From Flaccisagitta enflata (lineage: Eukaryota; Chaetognatha; Sagittoidea; Aphragmophora), in the NCBI GenBank assembly GCA_965153355.1, contig OZ231128.1, positions 42,656,001-42,720,000 of the forward strand: a stretch of DNA of 64,000 nucleotides. Direction: 5' to 3'. Position 1 is the stretch's first letter. Every line of letters begins with the position of its first letter. A program made the translations under genes and the position numbers. Below, piece by piece: positions 12,379 to 37,856 of this stretch. The notes beneath the pieces were generated by a model. It searched no databases. It was not told the origin of the DNA and saw only the letters and a program-made list of their open reading frames with translations.

Positions 12379-13640
12379 CATACTTACATACTTACATACA
12401 TACATACATATTTACATATTTACATACTTACATACATACTTACATACTTACATACCTACATACTCACATACTTACACACTTACCTACTTACATACTTACA
12501 TACATACATACCTACCACCCACATACTACATACTACTACATACCCACATGCTTACATACTTACATGCCTTACATACTTACTTACATACTTACATACTTAC
12601 ATACATACTTACATACTTACTTACATACTTACTTACATTACATACTTACATGACTTACATATGCCACTTACTTACATACTTACATACCTACATACTTACT
12701 TACATACTTATTGCCCATACTTTCATACATACTCATATACTTACATACTTACCTACTTACATACATACTTACCCATACTTGCACACGTACATACTTACCT
12801 ACATACTTACATATACGTGCATACATACATACTTACATACTTACATTCTTACTTACATACTTACTTACATACTTACATACTTACTTACCTACATACTTCC
12901 ATACTTACCTACAAACTCACATACTTACATACTTACCTTCCACCTGCTTACCTACTTACCTACTTACATGCCCTTACATACTTACATATACATACTTACA
13001 TAACATGCAGCACATGCCCACATACCCACATACTTACCTACATACTCACATACTTACATCTAACACTTACATACTTACATACCTACATGCCCATACTTGC
13101 ACATGCCACATACTTACATACTTACATACATACATACCTACATACTTACATACTCACATACTCTCATGCTCACATCCATGCTTGCATGCTTCCATACTGA
13201 CATACCTACATACTTACATAATTACATGCTTACATACTTACTTGCATACTCACATACATACTTACCTACTTTGATACATACTTGCATACCTACATACATA
13301 CTTACCCACATACTTACCTACATACCTGCATGCCTACTTACCTACATACTTACATACATACACATGCCCATGCCACATACCACATGCCCATGCCACATAC
13401 TTACATGCCATGCCACATGCCCACATACTTACATACTTGTACCTACATACTTGCCCACATGATTACATGCCCACCACCATACTCACCTTGCTTACATACC
13501 TACTTACATACTTACATGCATACTTACTTACATACTTACCTACATACTTATATACTTACCTACATACTTACATACTTACGTACTTACATAATTACATACT
13601 TACTTACATACTTACATACTTACATACTTACATACTTACA
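12100..13640. repeat. ACATACTT tandem array, about 1.5 kb
   Basis: 8-bp units ACATACTT and variants (ACATACAT, ACCTACTT, ACATGCCC). It encodes long Tyr-Ile-Leu-Thr frames on the plus strand that are not genes. Confidence 0.95.
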
Positions 13641-13739
13641 AGGGATCTGAGGATCTTTAATGAAGCTTATGTTTACATGCTCAAACAATTAAGGCCACCA
13701 AGGTATTGCGTTAATGCTTTAAGGCCACTAATGCACAAA

Positions 13740-14216
13740 ATTACTCAAAAAATACATATGTCCAAAAATACCTAAAAATACCCAAAAATTCCCGTATATA
13801 CCCAAAAATACCCAAAAATACTAAAAATTTATTAAAAAACATCAAAAGTACCTTTAACTACCCGAAAATACCTGAAAGCACCCTAAAATACTTTATGTAC
13901 CTAGAATAACTTGAGTACCCTAAAGTACCCTAAAGTACCCTAAAGTACCCAAAATTAATTAAAAATCATCAAAAGTGTCTATAAGTACCCGAAAATACCT
14001 AAAAGTACCCTAAAGTACCTTAAGTACCTAAAATAACTTAAGTACCCTAAAGTACCCTAAAGTACCCTAAAGTACTCTAAAATACCCTAGAGTACCTTAA
14101 ATTACCTGAAAAAACCATAAAAAGTCATAATTTCAAAAACGTGACGGACGGACCGACGGACGGACCTACCGACCTACCGACCGACACGGCAAAGTGTAGA
14201 GTCGCGTGCACGCGAC
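13740..14216 (+). repeat. 10-bp AGTACCCTAA array ending in a hairpin tail
   Basis: AGTACCCTAA-type units (13740-14110) lead into GACCGACGGACGGACC, AAAGTGTAGA and the perfect palindrome GTCGCGTGCACGCGAC at 14201-14216, then TAAAA. The left end of this element is not clear. Confidence 0.7.
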
Positions 14217-14239
14217 TAAAAAAGTTTTCACATAGTTTT

Positions 14240-14664
14240 AACAAGGCCAACACCTATAAGTCGCGTGCGAGACTTACTGACTTAGAATGACTTAGAATGA
14301 CTTAGAAAGACTGAGAATGACTAAGAATGACTTAGAATGACTTAGAATGACTTAGAATGACTTAAAATGACTTAAAATGACTTAAAATGACTTAAAATGA
14401 CTTAAAATGACTTAAAATGACTTAAAATGACCAAAAATGATGAAATGACCTGATGACCAAAAATGACTTAAAGTGCTTTAAAATGACTTAAAATGGCTTA
14501 GAATGACATAGAATGACTTAGAATGCCTTAAAATTACTTAGAATGACTAAAAATGACTAAAAGAAATAAAAGTGATAAAAAAAGTAAAGTGTGACAGACC
14601 GACCGACAGACCGACAGACCGACGGACAAAGCGGGTTGTAGAGTCGCGTGCACGCGACTAAAAA
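14240..14664 (+). mobile_element. Hairpin-tail element with a 10-bp internal array
   Basis: It starts ACAAGGCCAACACCTATAAG, carries TGACTTAGAA/TGACTTAAAA units (14279-14560) and GACCGACAGACCGACGGAC, and ends in the palindrome GTCGCGTGCACGCGAC (14643-14658) and TAAAA. No coding capacity. Confidence 0.8.
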
Positions 14665-16440
14665 CTTACCCACTTTGAATACTTATACAATTTAGTTATG
14701 TAATAAAAGAAATACAGTTTGACTTCAAATTAAACTTCATTGCATTCCTACAAGCTCAAGTCAACCTATTTGCGCATTTTTTATATTGTTTTATAAAAAC
14801 CCATGAAAGATTTTTTTTTTTAAAACATTTTTGTTTATTTCGAAATTACTTTTGCATATTGACACACCCGACTTCCATCAGTTAATAATTTTGAACGCGC
14901 CAAGAAAATTTTGATCACTGCTCGAAAGCTTAAGTACAGTTTAAATACAGCTCCCAATAATGATACACAACTGAACCATCTAAACAATTCTGGCCAGTGA
15001 CTGCTAGCCGGCTGCCGGCTGGGGACTTCAAGGTAGCAAGTCACGTGCCGTCGGAGTTTCTGAAATGAGACAGATCGAAATAAATGCGCCTTTTTGGGCA
15101 ACGGCCCCGAAAGAGACGAAGTCCTGTTGAACACAGGGGGAATCTGTTTTTCTGTCCATCCAACCGTCCATACGCCCCCCCTTGCACCAGCCTCAGGGCT
15201 TCATCTCCTTAGGGACCTTTTCACATTTTCTCTACAATTTTCTATGTAGTTTAATGGGGATTTTGCATCCCTTCAATATCTTGTCAATATTCCATTTTAT
15301 TCAATTTTTTGTTAATTTTTTATGTATTTCAATACGAATTTTGCATAATGATTCGATTTCATGTCAATTCATAATCAAAATCAACAGGAAATTTGCATTA
15401 TTTTAATCTCTGTCATTTTCCCATGTATTCAATGGGAATATTTTTTTCTCCATAGTTTTATTAATTCTGCATGTTTTCAATGGGTTATGACAGACAGACA
15501 GATTCCCGTGTTCAGCAGGACCTCGTCCCCTTTGGAGCCGCTGCCCTGCTCCCCCCTCAACTTCCTCACAAACAACTTAAGCAGGGCAAGGGTACCGCTT
15601 GGGTGCTTCAAATAGCAAAAGTTGGTTATTCCTTTTCACTCTTTTTTACCCTATGTAGGGAAGCTAATTTTAAAATCTTTATTTTTTCTAGAAGGATATT
15701 CTAAGAGACCATATTTGTATATTGCAGTGGAATAAAACAATATACTAATAATCTCTAAATTATTTTTTATTAATCATTACCCTTTATACGATTATTAATC
15801 AGCTTTTTAATAAGCTCTTTTATAGCTTATAGTCTAATATCTATTTCTATTTTTTCAAACACCATAATTTTTTTTAAATAAATAATTTTCCTTTTGATAA
15901 CAAAACTACACAGGAATTTGCTGATTTCGAGGATTTCTGGAGAATTTTAAGGCACAAACAAAATTCAAAAATAAAAGATGAGCTGCTATTATTTGCTTGC
16001 TAAGCAACCCTATAGTCCTATACAAGGGCTTATCCTCAAGTAGGCCTGTCGGTTAGTAGGCCTTGACTTCTTAGCAGTAGTGCCCCTAAGCAGTTGTAAG
16101 CGGCTACTAATTGGTTGTGTCTGGCTATGTTAGACTCGGCACCTCTATAAAAGCGTGTATCCGTACTATCCGTGCGTAGGTCATTTCTCTTCAGGAAGGT
16201 CCGGTTATATTTCTTAATGTGACTTTAAAGTTTTCCTACAATGTATTCAGTATTCACTTGAGGTGGGGGAGGGAGGGGGTTGAAAATGGGATAGTTATCG
16301 TATCATTAAATCTTATAATATGAATATATCAAAGATCTCAGGATAGCTTTTGTCAATACAATTGGGGCCATCAGGGCTTTTTTTAGTTATGTCCCTTTAA
16401 AGTGGTGCCAAATTTTGCTAATTTTTGTATACGCCTTGTT
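14665..16440. other. No gene seen; repeat fragments and a TATA-like motif
   Basis: Degenerate hairpin repeats lie at 15095-15150 and 15505-15600 in opposite orientation (GGGCAACGGCCCC and GAGCCGCTGCCC). TATAAAA at 16146-16152 lies in CTCTATAAAAGCGTGTATCC and could be a core promoter of an LTR or gene. No LTR ends could be fixed. Confidence 0.4.
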
Positions 16441-16499
16441 GAGAGGTGACCTAGCATAGTCATAACTATGAGGATTTAAGTTAACGAACTAATAAGATA

Positions 16500-17400
16500 A
16501 AACCAGTCATCTAAGGATCGCACATGGTCAGCAGTACCCGATGCCCTACTTAGTGTGATCAGCTTAATAAATGGAATTAAAGTAGTGGCCGAAAACAGCT
16601 GATATCCTGAAGAACACTGAAGTGAATTTCCAGGTATCCTAAGAGGGTACATAAGTGCATAAGAAACCTCTGAAGTGATTTGGGGACTTGGCATATGTTA
16701 TTGCTAGGAGGACAGATATGAAGCATTTAGGGGAGCTAAGGCACTTACATGTACGGCGTATGGCGCATACATGTATGTAGCAAAAGATGAGGGCAGATTT
16801 GAAGGGTGAAGAGAGTCTGAAGGGGCCAAATTTTAGACTTGAGGGCATATTTCCGGACAAACAGCTGAATCAGGGTCTGAAACAGCTAGATTAAGGCCTC
16901 AAAATGGGGGGACATACATGTGGTCAGATGGAAAAACAGCTGAAAATTTAAGATCAACTGCGTCCTACAAGTAGAAATAGGCCCTAGGGGGCCGCCGCCC
17001 AAAAATTATTTGAAACTGTCGAAAATTCTACGATCAAGCGAAACTGAATGTTGACTTCTTTTACGTGGCTCCGTCTCGCCCTATACATGCAGCTTGACAT
17101 TGAAAGGCCAACCGACAAACAAAAGATCATCAAGCTAACTAGGCTTGTTCGAAAACTTCGAATTGATGTAGAGGGTCGCTTTTGGTGAAACAAGGCCGGA
17201 TACACGGCTACCCCAGTCGCGTGTAGGTGGGCAAAAGCAGTGCTGGAGAAAGTTGGAGCAGTAAGCTTCAAAAGCTAAAAAACGACGAAAAAGTAAATAG
17301 TCGCAAAGCGTCAGATGGTCAGCCGTACCCGTTGCCCCTATGTCAGTATATATGTGTGTGTGTGTTGGTGAGAGGGGCAGCGGCCCCGGAGAGGCCGATG
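16500..17400. repeat. Repeat fragments: GGATCGCACATGGTCAGC and GGCCCC hairpin
   Basis: AAGGATCGCACATGGTCAGC at 16515-16534 recurs near 29030 and 32975. A GGCAGCGGCCCC..GGCCGATGACCTATGC hairpin lies at 17376-17410 on the opposite strand to those at 18508 and 53818. Confidence 0.6.
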
Positions 17401-18600
17401 ACCTATGCTTTGTCAGTTCTGAATCTCTAGGCTCGAATTTGAGCCATGAGGCTGAGATTTGAGCCATGAGGCTGTGATTAGAGCCTTGAGGAGATGATTT
17501 AAGCTTCAAGGCTGTGATTTGAGCCTCAAGGCTGTGATTTGATCAAGAACGCTGGGATTTGAAGCTTGAGGCTGGGATTTGACGCTAGGATTTCAGGCTT
17601 TAGGCTGGGATTTGAGCCTCGAGGCTGGGATTTGAGCCTCGAGGCTGGGATGTGAGCCTCAAAGCTGGAATGTGAGCCTCAAAGCTGGAATGTGAGCCTC
17701 AAAGCTGGAATGTGAGCCTCAAGGCTGGAATGAGAGCCTCAAGGCTAGGATGTGAGCCCCGAGACTGAAATTTAAGACGTAGGGGTAAACAGTCAGTCCC
17801 AATTCCGTATTCATCCATATGCCCATATGTCATCATGTTACGAGATAAGGAAACTTTGGGAATTTGGGCATATTTCGATATATCGAAATATGACTTTCGT
17901 CTTTCCGTTTTTGCTCTGCCACTCAAAACTAAGTAGCAAAGCGATTTCTAAGATCTGATCTGATTTATTTTGTTTTTTCGTTCCCATTACTTGAATAATC
18001 AGCTGAGATTACAAATTCGGAGGGATTGACAAAATCCAAAGATATGATTGAATGGTACAACATTCATGAAAGTATTTCTTCTAAAATTTAAGCGGCAAAA
18101 TCTTTGGAGACCGTTAACAGGACAAACGGCTATGGAATTCATTCAGAATTTACCAAAGTCATAACCGAGTAAATCTAACTTTTGTAAGTCATATTTCGAT
18201 ATAGCGAAATATGCCGAGATGGAGAAAGTTTTGGTTTTCCGAAATATGTTAAGATACGAGCATATGGATGAATACGGAATTGGGACTGACTGTAAAATTT
18301 CAGCCTTTAAACTGAGATTTAAGCCGTAAGGGCAAAATTTGAGTTTTCAGGCTGGATTTTGAGTCTTGAGGCTTGATTTGAGCTTCAAGGCTAGGGTTAG
18401 AGCCTCAAAGTTGGGATATGTGCCATAAGGCTGGGGTTTGAGCTTCAGAGGGGGTGGATGGATGGAGAAATGGAGGAGAAGGAGGAGAAATTTCCCCTAT
18501 GTGTAAAAGCATAGGTCATCGGCCCCTTCGGGGCCGCTGCCCAAAAGGGGACCGACCAACCGACATAGCGGGGTATAGAGTCGCGTATCACGCGACTTAG
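17188..18600 (+). mobile_element. Long composite hairpin-tail element
   Basis: The 5' end at 17188 is ACAAGGCCGGATACACGGC. The body has 20-bp GAGGCTGGGATTTGAGCCTC units (17430-17770), a nested 503-bp TIR element and a GGCCCC/GGGGCC hairpin. The 3' end is GTCGCG/CGCGAC at 18580-18596. That the two ends belong to one element is inferred from order and orientation. Confidence 0.5.
17790..18292. mobile_element. MITE with perfect 32-bp TIRs, 503 bp
   Basis: The left TIR (17790-17821) begins CAGTCAGTCCCAATTCCG and the right TIR (18261-18292) is its exact reverse complement over 32 bp. The right flank is TA; the left flank is AA, so a TA duplication would need one mutation. ATTTCGATATATCGAAAT-type palindromes lie inside. 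No transposase. Confidence 0.85.
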
Positions 18601-21058
18601 AATGTATGGATAATAAGCTGTAACGAAAGTCGTTTATCTTCATCACCTGGTAAAATTTCATCTTCATAAAACCTCGTAGATTCCATGGAAACGTCGAGGA
18701 AATCGACTTTAAGAATTACAAATATATTAAACGAAATTTGTGAAAGCATAAAAAATATGAAGACAGACAAAATCCATTGTAAGTCCGCGACGACTACATC
18801 CAAGATTGACAACTGAATCATAGGATATATCCGCGGAAAAAAGCTTTGCTCAACTCTCAAAAACTCATCCGTCCCTGTGTGCGATAATTTACGGCCGTAG
18901 GATAAGGCTTAGTGAAATGGGTCAACGACGGTAAAACTGCTAGCCCGTTACCTTATACTAAGCTGTATGAATTTTAATTTGAAGTGTGCCTGCTGCGCAA
19001 TGTAGAAATTTGGCTGACATAAATCCTAAAGCAGATCATAGCCCCTATTTACCCCATAAACCGTGAATTTCAGTTAGAGCTTCTTGCAAATCAAAAAAAG
19101 ATGAGTTTCGATAAAGTGAAAGCTTAATTAAATACTAACGTAAATTGCATTTTTTCTTTTGACAGCGGAACCACCGTACTAGGAATGCCAAGCGTCGTCG
19201 CAGAGCGTGAACAAAAAAAAACTAGTATGTATGAGAAAAGATGGAGAAAAAGAAAAGCTTTGACAATAGTTATCATAGTTTTAGTAGTGCACCAGTGATA
19301 GCGCTCGGTTACTAAATTGAGAAAAAAAAAAACTTAACATTGTAACCAAATTAAGAAGTAAAAATTGAATTTCGCGTCTAGATTTGTGGTTTTGGTGCGC
19401 TACTCGCATGAGGCGGTGATTTTATTAAAGGTTCATGGTTCAAAGAAATAGAGAGACTAGAGAAATGGTTTGATGATTTGAAAGAAAACTTCATTGAAAA
19501 GAAAAAATAAGAAAAAAGGGCGACATGGAATCATGTAGTATGTGCAAATGGAATCGTTGCGATATAAATGTATGCGTCGGGGAAAAAAAATGTGCGCGAA
19601 CAGTATGACTATACAAAGATGTTAATTTGTATGTAGTATATACCAAGTGTGCCCCTGAAAGCGATAAACACAATATCGCTTAAAATCTAAATGTTCCATT
19701 ACTTCATTTACAACAAGAATTGTAATAAACACAACCTTTCACATGATTTTTGCAGACTACAATAATGTAAGAATTCTTTCCACTCTTTCACTCACGCCCA
19801 TGTTGTCTTTTTCATGAAAACACCAATCATAGCATGAAATGATAGCTAGACAGCATAAACTAAATCTTAGGAAAATATCTCTCGCACTGTCGCAAGTTGA
19901 GGATTGCAACTTTATCTTACGGCGAATAGGCATAAGCTGGATGAAGTGAGGTAAAATTAAATTGGTATACGTACGTAGTTCTGACTGTTCAAATGCATAG
20001 ATACAAAAGCCGTCTGATCTTATCAAGGATTCAGTCCAAGCGTGGTCACTGTCGCTTTCTCGTTTTTGATCGGAAGACTGGAAAGATCGATATAGCGACG
20101 TTAACGCCATGAGAAGGGGAGAGGAGGGGGGGGAGTACAGATTATGTTGTGATGGAAGGCGAGAGCAGCAAGCAGGCGAGGGGAAATACGCACGCGCATG
20201 ACGATGCAAAACATGGGAATGATCAGAAAAAAACCTCTACCTCGCGCAAGAGAAATAGGAGGAAAACTAGAAAAGCATGCAAATTCATGTTCTACACACG
20301 TCTAGATGAAATCATGGGGTGACAGAGTTTGGGGAAAGAGTTGGTTTAAGGAGAGTTTGTAGCTTGAGGAGAGCGACAACCTCCATATATGCCCGGAAGT
20401 AGTTAAAAGGATGTAAGAGTCCAGTCAGGCTTATCAAGAAGAAACTGGAGGGGAGAAGGAAGGTGGGGGGGGGGGGCGACGGTCGAAAGAGGCAGGAAGT
20501 AAGCAAAATTTGATGGTGATCATAATGTCGATCAGAATGACAATAGATTTATATATTTAGAAACCCTTTTCACATACAACTAATTTGGAAGCAACAGCTA
20601 GAATCGACTATCAACGTAGTCGTCGTTTCACAATGAAAAATCTCGCAGGTTGTCGTTTTCTCGTACAAACATTCGATGCTTTTTGCCACCTTTCCATTGT
20701 GCGAGTAGGGGCATAAAGTGCACTCTTTTCAATCAACGACATCTTACTCCGGTTTTTTTCTCTTCATAGTTCGACTGCACAACAAGTCTGTCCCTAGGAT
20801 GGCCCTTTGAAATTTTCGCCCCTTTTTGTCATACACATGTGCGCCTGCTCACATACGCGTGAACAGAGACACTGGCGAAAAGTGGACCAACGAGGCAGAA
20901 GATGACGACGACTCGATTTGCAGCGTTGTGAGAAGGATGATAATTTCATTTCCAAGTCCATTTCAACACCAGTTTCGACGTTGAATTAAGAGAAGACATT
21001 AGTGGTGGGAGGGGGAGGGCAGGGGAAAGAGAAGTCGTCATCTTCTGAAGTCGTTGGT
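18601..21058. other. No proven gene; includes the presumed kinase 3' region
   Basis: A minus-strand open frame at 19757-20209 has no recognised domain. An 87-codon hydrophobic frame at 18597-18860 is also unassigned. The kinase 3' UTR probably lies just below 21059 but its end cannot be placed. Confidence 0.4.
19166..19210 (+). CDS. Possible very basic 14-residue terminal exon
   Basis: A strong acceptor (CATTTTTTCTTTTGACAG) is followed by RNHRTRNAKRRRRA and TGA. The high Arg density would suit a ribosomal or nucleic-acid-binding protein. No convincing upstream exon was found, so this is only a candidate. Confidence 0.15.
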   Translation, partial: RNHRTRNAKRRRRA

Positions 21059-34402
<13,344 letters not shown>

Positions 34403-36053
34403 GATTGAGTCTCGGCTATTCCACAACACAGAAAGGTGGCTTTAAAGCTTCCCCGAAATCTTCGAGAGAAGATCTCAATGGCACAGTCTTCGGGAGAACC
34501 GATGGGCGAATTGGATCAATATTTTTTTTTTTTTTTTTTTTTTGTGTTTAAGATTTTTGTATCTTGTTATCTGTCAGCCGATTCACCCTCACACAATCAC
34601 ACCACATGGGTGCGCCGGCGACGATTTGTTTACATTAACTTGTGGTAGCAACCAGGAGTTTTGGTTTCCGGTAGTTAGAAACGCAGTGATATATGGCCAT
34701 CCGCGTCCAAGTCCGACGCGGACCCCATCGATTAGCGATCGATGGCCGTCTGTTTGGTGGAAAAACAGATAAAATACAAAGGATTAGAAATCTAAGGATT
34801 TGTGAAAAGGATAAGAACAGTCAAGAATAGCGAATGCACAGCCGATACAAGTCACGACGTTGTAGGTAGGATCAAGAGCAGAAACGGCTTTCATGCAGTT
34901 CAACTAGAGCATTATGAATCGAGCATTGGACTGACGGGCGGATACAACAAAAGCTAGAAATTGAAGTAAATTTCATTTCTCTGCCAACAAAAAAATTTAC
35001 AATCTTTATCGCCTCATATTATATTATAAAATTTTTTTTTATCATGATTTGCAGGCAATTCAAAAACCAAATCTAAGCATGAACATTGAACAAGCAGAAT
35101 TCTGCCCAAAATGAAGGGCAAAAGAGAAAAAAAAATTCTGCTCGGTTTGATTACTTTGATATACGACAGTGTGCCTACGAAGGCAACATCTAGGGTGTCA
35201 ACTTAACTCAAAAATTGTAAAACATGTATGAGTGAATATGGAAAAACCAACGAATAAAACTGATTAAGAGGAGAAGCAAAATTTGCATCTATTCAGCAAT
35301 AAAACCAATGTAACCTGATTCAACTGAAGAAGATTTACTAAAAATCGATACAAATTTCTTTGTCCACTGACAGGGGGTTACTAGTTGAAATTTCATGTTT
35401 GCATAGCAAATGAGAAAACGAAGGACATTGTTCTCTTCCAAATGTTTTTTGTAGAAAGCTTTTTGAAAATGCAAACAGACTACTATAAACAGGCTACTTC
35501 AAAGTCACCAATAAAAACTGTTCGTCGGGTGCAAAAATTAAAAACTAAGATTTGCCACATGAATTTCCATGATTTGGTACTTATGGCTTAAAATACTGAA
35601 ACTAATATCCTGCTTTCTGGACCTGTTTGGCCATTTTTGCACGATTGATTTAAAAATGTCAATGATTCTAAGCTACAGAAGTCAAACCATCTTTATCTTA
35701 AGTTTCCTCCTAAGGTTTGTCCACATTTTCATTCAAAAATGTGTGGAAGCTCAACCGCTTGAGCTAAATTCTGTGCGAAACCAATCTGAAATTCGCATAA
35801 GAAATACTTTAGGCGTAATAAAGATTACTGGTATTACTTGCTGGTAGTACTTGCTGGTATTACTTGCTTTAGAACACAGGATACATAGTACAAATGTGCA
35901 CTTCAACAAATCCAACTTACAATAATCTTTTTTCTGAGTGAATTGAATTAGCACAACGCACAATGGGTTCTGGGTGTGGCAGGAGCTCCTATAACCAAGA
36001 AACGAATTAAATGCAAAAGCAAAATCTAAAGCATAAAAGGCATTGGCTCTGAG

Positions 36054-36374
36054 TTGCCACTGAATGAACCAAATCCAAACAGTAAATATGGGTCGGTGTC
36101 CATTCCACCAGCCACAGGACAGTTACCATTACAAGGTGCACCCATAATGGAGATTGAACAGTTCCAGCTTAAAAAGCAAAGTGGGACTGCTGCAGAGAAA
36201 GCAGCTTTGAAAATGCTCCTGCAGCAGAAAAGCCCAAGCCTCTATCACTCATGTCAAAAGTTAAGAGGAGAAAACAAAACGGCAGCCCTAAAGATTCTAT
36301 TCCATGACAAAAGGAACAATATCCCTCCCTATACCCAAACTGAAATAGATGGAAAAGGGCCTTTGGAGCCCTAA
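36054..36374 (+). CDS. Unassigned open reading frame, 106 codons
   Basis: Open frame starting MPLNEPNPNSKYGSVSIPPA, with an internal Met (MEIEQFQLKKQSG) and ending KGPLEP. Composition is ordinary and not low-complexity. It lies between the kinase start and Flattop. No domain is recognised and no splice partners are evident. It may be a chance frame. Confidence 0.15.
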   Translation: MPLNEPNPNSKYGSVSIPPATGQLPLQGAPIMEIEQFQLKKQSGTAAEKAALKMLLQQKSPSLYHSCQKLRGENKTAALKILFHDKRNNIPPYTQTEIDGKGPLEP

Positions 36375-37028
36375 TTCGCACACCACTCCTAGTTTTCCAC
36401 AAAAAAAAATCTTAAAAACACTCCTTCGGCCTTCTCAATCTAACCCAAAGTAACCTGCGTACCAAAATTGAGCAAATTAACCAGATTTGCAGGAACAAGC
36501 CTTACAATCCACTAGTCTAATTCTCATCCCCGTCCAAGTGTTATTACCTTTATAAAACTGCCCCTGACTATCCGCACACAATTGAGATAGCCATGTATCA
36601 TTGTGTCAAGCCCAGGTGTTACATAACTAGCGGCTGGCACCCTTAAAATAGGCAGGACTAGGAATTTTTTCACATACATACTCTAATTTTCTTAGCTTGG
36701 TAATCTTCTCCTTTCATGCATCTCACTTTTTGTGATTTTTCTCCCTCCCCTCTACTCTTCCTTCCTGCTTCTCCACTTTTCCCCTCATAATTCTCCCACC
36801 CCTTCCCCTATCTACCCTTTCCCTTCCCCTCACTGTTTCTCCCCTTCTTTCACCATTCTTTTTCTCTTCTTTCGCCATTCTTTTTCTCTTCATCCTGTCT
36901 TTTTCTCTTCATGAACATGCCGTGTGCTCAGGAATCGAATACTGCACTCCAAGTTTTACAATTACAGTAATTTGTGCAAACTTCAATACACAGACAATGA
37001 TCACACAGTATACAGTATACTGCTTTTA

Positions 37029-37202
37029 ACAAGGCCGGATACATGGCCATCAGTTGCGGACGGGTGGGCAGGGGCGGAAATGCAACTGTCCGCAACAAAA
37101 AATGTTCTAAAACGCTCATTTCCTCACTTTTCGACTCGTTTCCACGGACCGACGGACCGACCGACCAACAGACGGACAAAGCCTCTTATAGTCACAAACT
37201 AA
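37029..37202 (+). mobile_element. Hairpin-tail element, degenerate tail
   Basis: ACAAGGCCGGATACATGGCC, GGACGGGTGGGCAGGGGC, GACGGACCGACCGACC and GACGGACAAAGCCTCTTATAG are all present. The final stem has decayed to TCACAAACTAA. Confidence 0.7.
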
Positions 37203-37282
37203 TTCCTGATGAAAACTGATAAAACCCTAATAATCGCACAAGACTAACTGACAGTTGCTCTGCCAAAACAAGTGAGGAGAAA

Positions 37283-37515
<233 letters not shown>

Positions 37516-37699
37516 CGTGGTATTCGTGCTTATTTTGCATTTTGCTGAGGTGGATGGTCGGAGTTAGAATCAAAGTCGGAGCCTTGGTACTCGTGGTCAT
37601 GGCAACATGACGCCGCTGACTCGCTAATTCTACATGGAAATTCTCCATCTGGGCGAGAAAACATCATTGAGCCACAAACCAAAGAAAACAATAGCAACC

Positions 37700-37856
37700 A
37701 TGTCTAAATCATTTAGTTCAATGCAATATGAAGGGCCCTTTCGACCCGGCCACGGGTTGAGTAATTGGGAGACACCACGCACTCACAAAGAAATGCCTGA
37801 CAAACGCGTTGGGAAAACGCAAATTGTCGCCACTGACCGTGGTCACCTCATACCAG
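37700..37856 (+). CDS. cfap126: Flattop exon 1
   Basis: Encodes residues 1-52, from MSKSFSSMQYEGPF to GHLIP plus one base. The donor is CCAG|GTAAGT. It carries two of the three conserved family blocks. Confidence 0.88.

Noticed and set aside
12185-13775. Overlapping Tyr-Ile-Leu-Thr frames up to 272 codons
   Set aside because: They are translations of the ACATACTT array, open in all three plus frames.
19757-20209. 150-codon minus-strand frame downstream of the kinase
   Set aside because: No domain and no convincing splice partners. It may lie in the kinase 3' UTR or be chance.
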